This document shows, piece after piece, positions 61,262 to 64,000 of a DNA stretch of 64,000 nucleotides. The DNA comes from an uncultured Bacteroidota bacterium (GTDB taxonomy: Bacteria > Bacteroidota > Bacteroidia > Chitinophagales > Chitinophagaceae), in NCBI GenBank assembly GCA_903853805.1, contig CAINUN010000085.1:124001-188000 (forward strand), given 5' to 3'. The translations under genes and the position numbers were made by a program. Position 1 is the first letter of the stretch. Every line of letters starts with the position of its first letter. Under the pieces are notes generated by a model. The model was not told the DNA's origin, did no database searches, and saw only the letters and a list, made by a program, of their open reading frames with translations.

Positions 61262-61770
61262 TGGAACGCAAGGTTTTTTTGATTCGTCATGCAAAATCTA
61301 GTTGGGCAAACGCCTTTGAAAAAGATTTTGATCGCTCGCTCAATGACCGTGGTTTTCATGATGCTCCCTTAATGGGAAAAGTGCTGAAAGAGCAAGGAAT
61401 TTTCCCTGATGCTATTCTTGCAAGTGCCGCTAAAAGAACCACACAGACCGCAACATTAATTGCCGAAGGGCTGCATTTTGAAAGCAAGAACATTCAATTT
61501 ACACAGCAGCTTTACCACGCATCGGCTGCAACTATTGCTGACATTATTGCTTGCTTGAATGACGAATGGAAATCGGTTTTTATTGTTACTCACAACCCGG
61601 GGATTACCGATTTTGTCAATCAACTTTCCAATAAATTTTTAATTGCCAACATGCCTACATGTGGTATTGTTGGTGCAAGTTTTCATGCCGATCATTGGTA
61701 TGATTTCGGCAATCAACCTAAAGACGTATTTCTATTTGAGTTTCCTAAAAAATACTATGACAGTAAATAA
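61261..61770 (+). CDS. sixA: SixA-type histidine phosphatase
   Basis: A 169-residue histidine phosphatase: FLIRHAKSSWAN with the catalytic R9-H10, FDRSLNDRGFHDAPLMG and FIVTHNPGITDFVNQL with the second histidine. Such proteins dephosphorylate phosphohistidine in relay domains. It could target the many Hpt/REC proteins of the genome; that is inference. The ATG at 61261 overlaps the lpxH stop, and its end overlaps the next gene by 14 bases. Confidence 0.9.
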   Translation: MERKVFLIRHAKSSWANAFEKDFDRSLNDRGFHDAPLMGKVLKEQGIFPDAILASAAKRTTQTATLIAEGLHFESKNIQFTQQLYHASAATIADIIACLNDEWKSVFIVTHNPGITDFVNQLSNKFLIANMPTCGIVGASFHADHWYDFGNQPKDVFLFEFPKKYYDSK

Positions 61771-63223
61771 GACCACCGCTATCGCAATTACTAACTTAGA
61801 GAAATTATTTGAAGAGCATTTCGGTGTTGCTGCCGAGCATATTGAATTGTTGCCCGTTTCTGGCTCCGACAGAAGATATTATCGCTTGCGCAACGGAAAC
61901 AAAACTGCAATTGGTACCTACAACACCAATGTAGCCGAGAACAATACCTATTTCTATTTCACCGAGCTTTTTAAGAAGCACGAAATCAACGTGCCCGAAA
62001 TTTATAAAACAAGTAAAGACCGCCGTTGTTATTTACAACAAGATTTAGGTAGCAATTCTTTGTTCGACCAAGTGATGAAGGAAGGCTATACTGAAAGTGT
62101 AAGGCAGCAATACCACATAGCTATCGAGCAGCTTGTGCGTGCGCAATGGATTGCAGGACGAGAAGCCAATTTCAACCAATGTTTTTCTACCAAAGCCTTT
62201 GACGAAAAAGCCATTATGGCCGATTTGTTTTACTTCAAATACTACTTTGCCGACCTCCAAAAAGTGCATTACGACAAGAATGCATTGATGGATGAAATGG
62301 AGCGAATGAGTAAAGAACTTGCCAATGTGCAACCGCAAATGCTGATGTATCGCGACTTTCAAAGCCGCAATGTGATGCTGCATGAAGGCAAGGCATTCCT
62401 CATCGATTTTCAGGGATGTATGAAAGGCTCGGTGCAATATGATTTGGCTTCGCTTCTTTGGCAAGCAAAGGCACAATTGCCCGAAGCTTGGAAGGAAGAC
62501 ATGCTGAATCATTATGTATCTACCCTACATAAGTTGCACATTCCAAGGATGGATGAAATATTCTTCCGCAAAGGCTATGCTCAGTTTGTATTGCTGCGTT
62601 TGTTGCAGGTGTTAGGTGCTTATGGTTTCCGTGGCTTGTTGCAGCGCAAACCTCATTTCATTTCTAGCATTGCCCCTGCTTTAAAAAACCTCGAAACCTT
62701 CCTTTCCATTTATCCGCAAATACCCAATCATCCCGAACTGCGTTCCTTGCTCGAAAAACTTTCGACTAAGGAAATGCAAGAGATGTATGCCCAACCCGTT
62801 CGTAAAGAACAATCGAAACTACAAGTGACCGTCAATAGTTTTTCTTATAAACAAGGCATTCCTAAAGACAAGAGTGCGCATGGCGGCGGCTTTGTTTTCG
62901 ATTGCAGAGGCATCCTCAATCCGGGAAGATTTGCGGCATACAAACACCTCACAGGAAAGGACGCTGCGGTGCAAGATTTTTTAAGAATTGAATCGAAGAT
63001 GCCCGACTTTTTAGACCATGTTTATGCCCTTGTTTCCATCAATGTAGATGATTATCTCTCGCGCGGTTTTGATAACCTCAGTATCAATTTTGGTTGCACC
63101 GGCGGACAACATCGTTCTGTTTTTGCTGCCGAGCAATTGGCTGCTTACTTAACCAATCGCTATCAAATTCAAGTGAGTGTAAACCACTTAAATGAAGAAC
63201 GTTGGATGTTGGAGGCGGAGTAG
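61757..63223 (+). CDS. Fusion of an APH/AmgK-like sugar kinase with a RapZ C-terminal domain
   Basis: A 488-residue two-domain protein. Residues 1 to about 340 form an aminoglycoside-phosphotransferase-fold kinase with ELLPVSGSDRRYYRLRNG at the start, YRDFQSRNVML (catalytic aspartate and asparagine) and FLIDFQGCMKG (metal aspartate), similar to AmgK-type N-acetylmuramate/GlcNAc kinases. Residues about 350-488 match the RapZ C-terminal domain: FSYKQGIPKDKSAHGGGFVF, GRFAAYKHLTGKDAAV and GCTGGQHRSVFAAEQLA. In E. coli RapZ this domain binds glucosamine-6-phosphate and small RNAs, but there it is joined to a P-loop domain instead. Start at ATG 61757, overlapping sixA. Confidence 0.88.
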   Translation: MTVNKTTAIAITNLEKLFEEHFGVAAEHIELLPVSGSDRRYYRLRNGNKTAIGTYNTNVAENNTYFYFTELFKKHEINVPEIYKTSKDRRCYLQQDLGSNSLFDQVMKEGYTESVRQQYHIAIEQLVRAQWIAGREANFNQCFSTKAFDEKAIMADLFYFKYYFADLQKVHYDKNALMDEMERMSKELANVQPQMLMYRDFQSRNVMLHEGKAFLIDFQGCMKGSVQYDLASLLWQAKAQLPEAWKEDMLNHYVSTLHKLHIPRMDEIFFRKGYAQFVLLRLLQVLGAYGFRGLLQRKPHFISSIAPALKNLETFLSIYPQIPNHPELRSLLEKLSTKEMQEMYAQPVRKEQSKLQVTVNSFSYKQGIPKDKSAHGGGFVFDCRGILNPGRFAAYKHLTGKDAAVQDFLRIESKMPDFLDHVYALVSINVDDYLSRGFDNLSINFGCTGGQHRSVFAAEQLAAYLTNRYQIQVSVNHLNEERWMLEAE

Positions 63224-63257
63224 TGGCTGTAATGTGCGGCATGTAAAAGGAAAAATC

Positions 63258-63296
63258 AAAAAAGCCATCTCTTTTTTAGTAGAGATGGCTTTTTTT
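63258..63296. terminator. Bidirectional terminator after the kinase-RapZ gene
   Basis: Stem AAAAAAGCCATCTCT / AGAGATGGCTTTTTT (63258-63272 and 63281-63295) with an 8-base loop, between convergent genes. Confidence 0.88.
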
Positions 63297-63311
63297 AAAT
63301 AGCACCAAAGA

Positions 63312-63665
63312 TTATTTGGTAGCCTTTTTGGTTGGTTTCTTTTTTTCCGATTTACGAACGCCACCTGCCTTTTCATACTCACTGCTATCTTTGCCGTAAG
63401 CTGAACCGACACCACTTAACATACGTTCGTTCCAATCCCTTAATTTGGTTACTTCAGCCTTAAACTTGTTGTATAAATCATCAAGTGTGCTTAAACCGCT
63501 GTTGTAATCATTCATTGAATCCCCTACTTTTTTAATTTGTAAGGCATAATTGTCCACCGTTTGCCCTTTTCCAAGGTCAAGTTTAGGGTCAATACTTTTA
63601 ATTCCAGCCATTCTTACATTGGCTTTATCCAGCGTTGGATTCTTTTCTAATTTTCTTCTTCCCAT
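63312..63665 (-). CDS. Small conserved basic protein of unknown function
   Basis: A 117-residue protein. The middle is a helical region (VDNYALQIKKVGDSMNDYNS), the later part contains NERMLSGVGSAYGKDSSEYE, followed by AGGVRKSEKKKPTKKATK, a basic tail. The LSGVGxxYGKDSxEYExAGG motif recurs in small Bacteroidota and cyanobacterial proteins, but I know of no function. Start at ATG 63665. It converges with the kinase-RapZ gene. Confidence 0.75.
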   Translation of the reverse strand: MGRRKLEKNPTLDKANVRMAGIKSIDPKLDLGKGQTVDNYALQIKKVGDSMNDYNSGLSTLDDLYNKFKAEVTKLRDWNERMLSGVGSAYGKDSSEYEKAGGVRKSEKKKPTKKATK

Positions 63666-64000
63666 GATTTTCTTATGCTTAGAAGTTAATAATTATTTTA
63701 ATGTTTTAAAATGAGGTTGCTGTTTTTGTTGAAAATGCTTGAATGTTTCTTTGTAATGCTTAAGTGTTCTTTAGTAACGTTGGAATGTTTTTTAGAACAA
63801 CTTGAGTAATCGTTAGAAACGTTGAAGCATTTCTTAGTAACGCTTGAATGTTCTTTAGAAACACTTGAATGCTCGTTAGGAAAGTTGAAGCTATACTTAG
63901 TAACACTTGAGTGTTCTTTAGGAAGGCTTGAATATTTCTTAGGAATGAGGCAGCAAAACTGGGTTTCCTTCAAGCTATTACACCCGCCCTAAATACACCC
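63666..64000. other. Right edge of the window without a recognised gene
   Basis: About 335 bases dominated by a 21-bp tandem repeat (63717-63947). Outside it I see nothing that can be called a gene. Confidence 0.55.
63717..63947. repeat. Eleven-unit degenerate 21-bp tandem repeat, open in one frame on the minus strand
   Basis: Units such as CTTGAATGTTCTTTAGAAACA follow each other with an exact 21-base period, ten clear copies from 63738 plus a diverged one before. The minus strand stays open through the array (heptads like KEHSSVT) but has no ATG. The plus strand gives heptads LECSLET from ATG 63711, interrupted by one TAA at 63807. Whether either is translated is unclear. Confidence 0.75.

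Noticed and set aside
63717-63947. CRISPR array
   Set aside because: Units are contiguous and all degenerate; there are no constant repeats separated by unique spacers and no cas genes.
63698-63973. 91-codon protein on the minus strand at the right edge
   Set aside because: It has no ATG, and the frame is explained by the 21-bp repeat; kept as a repeat rather than a gene.

Overview
The window is chromosomal DNA from a low-GC member of the Bacteroidota. The evidence is direct. Eighteen start codons are preceded by the TAnnTTTG promoter -7 motif that is peculiar to this phylum. Most genes lack Shine-Dalgarno (SD) sequences. Two large secreted proteins and an endonuclease end in T9SS-type sorting tails. 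The rpsU-xerC-hpf order, the GGGP synthase-like gene and the RNA-adapter/kinase fusion also fit. Class and genus cannot be resolved from the sequence; Chitinophagia- or Sphingobacteriia-like is a guess.

Layout. 1-1411: the end of a sugar-nucleotide oxidoreductase facing a CpsB-type phosphatase (surface polysaccharide). 1606-4204: a PAS histidine kinase and a receiver-Crp fusion regulator, with a small coiled-coil protein convergent to them. 4311-7072: a beta-propeller lipoprotein, then rpsU-xerC-hpf. 7182-10686: lipoprotein-ribE facing folD-queE-uppP. 10760-14945: a thioredoxin-like lipoprotein and an endonuclease-nif3-zinc ribbon operon. 15374-20589: an outer-membrane protein, a PfkB kinase, kbl, an amidohydrolase and two small membrane proteins. 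20945-23260: an AT-rich three-gene envelope operon with a vWA lipoprotein, the least explained part of the window. 23717-30112: a TPR hybrid kinase, ahcY, a PaaY-like protein, rpmH-rnpA-yidD and a GGGP synthase-like gene. 30223-36779: a tetR-tolC-MFP-RND efflux operon. 36824-46133: ychF, lipid and envelope genes, an SPFH protein and a four-subunit 2-oxoacid:ferredoxin oxidoreductase. 46253-52852: a PaaG-like hydratase, GNAT, purH, comEC, an orphan moxR and a small unknown. 53242-57185: two tandem paralogous Omp28-type T9SS proteins. 57287-59658: a TPP riboswitch and the TonB receptor it should control. 59675-63665: FkbM methyltransferase, lpxH-sixA-(APH kinase + RapZ C-terminal domain), and a small conserved protein. 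The right edge is a 21-bp tandem repeat.

Most of the window is housekeeping. I see no prophage, insertion sequence, CRISPR array, tRNA, restriction system or recognisable defence system. The most interesting signals are regulatory. rpsU has a strong SD that can pair with a complementary run at the expected 5' end of its mRNA, and is separated from xerC by an intrinsic terminator whose U-run touches the xerC start. rnpA has no ATG, GTG or TTG start ahead of its conserved N-terminus and probably starts at ATT. Other candidates are the vWA lipoprotein operon, the kinase-RapZ fusion and several intergenic repeat families.

Starts were chosen from signal peptides, family N-termini and promoter positions. 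In many places this moves them downstream of the longest open frame.
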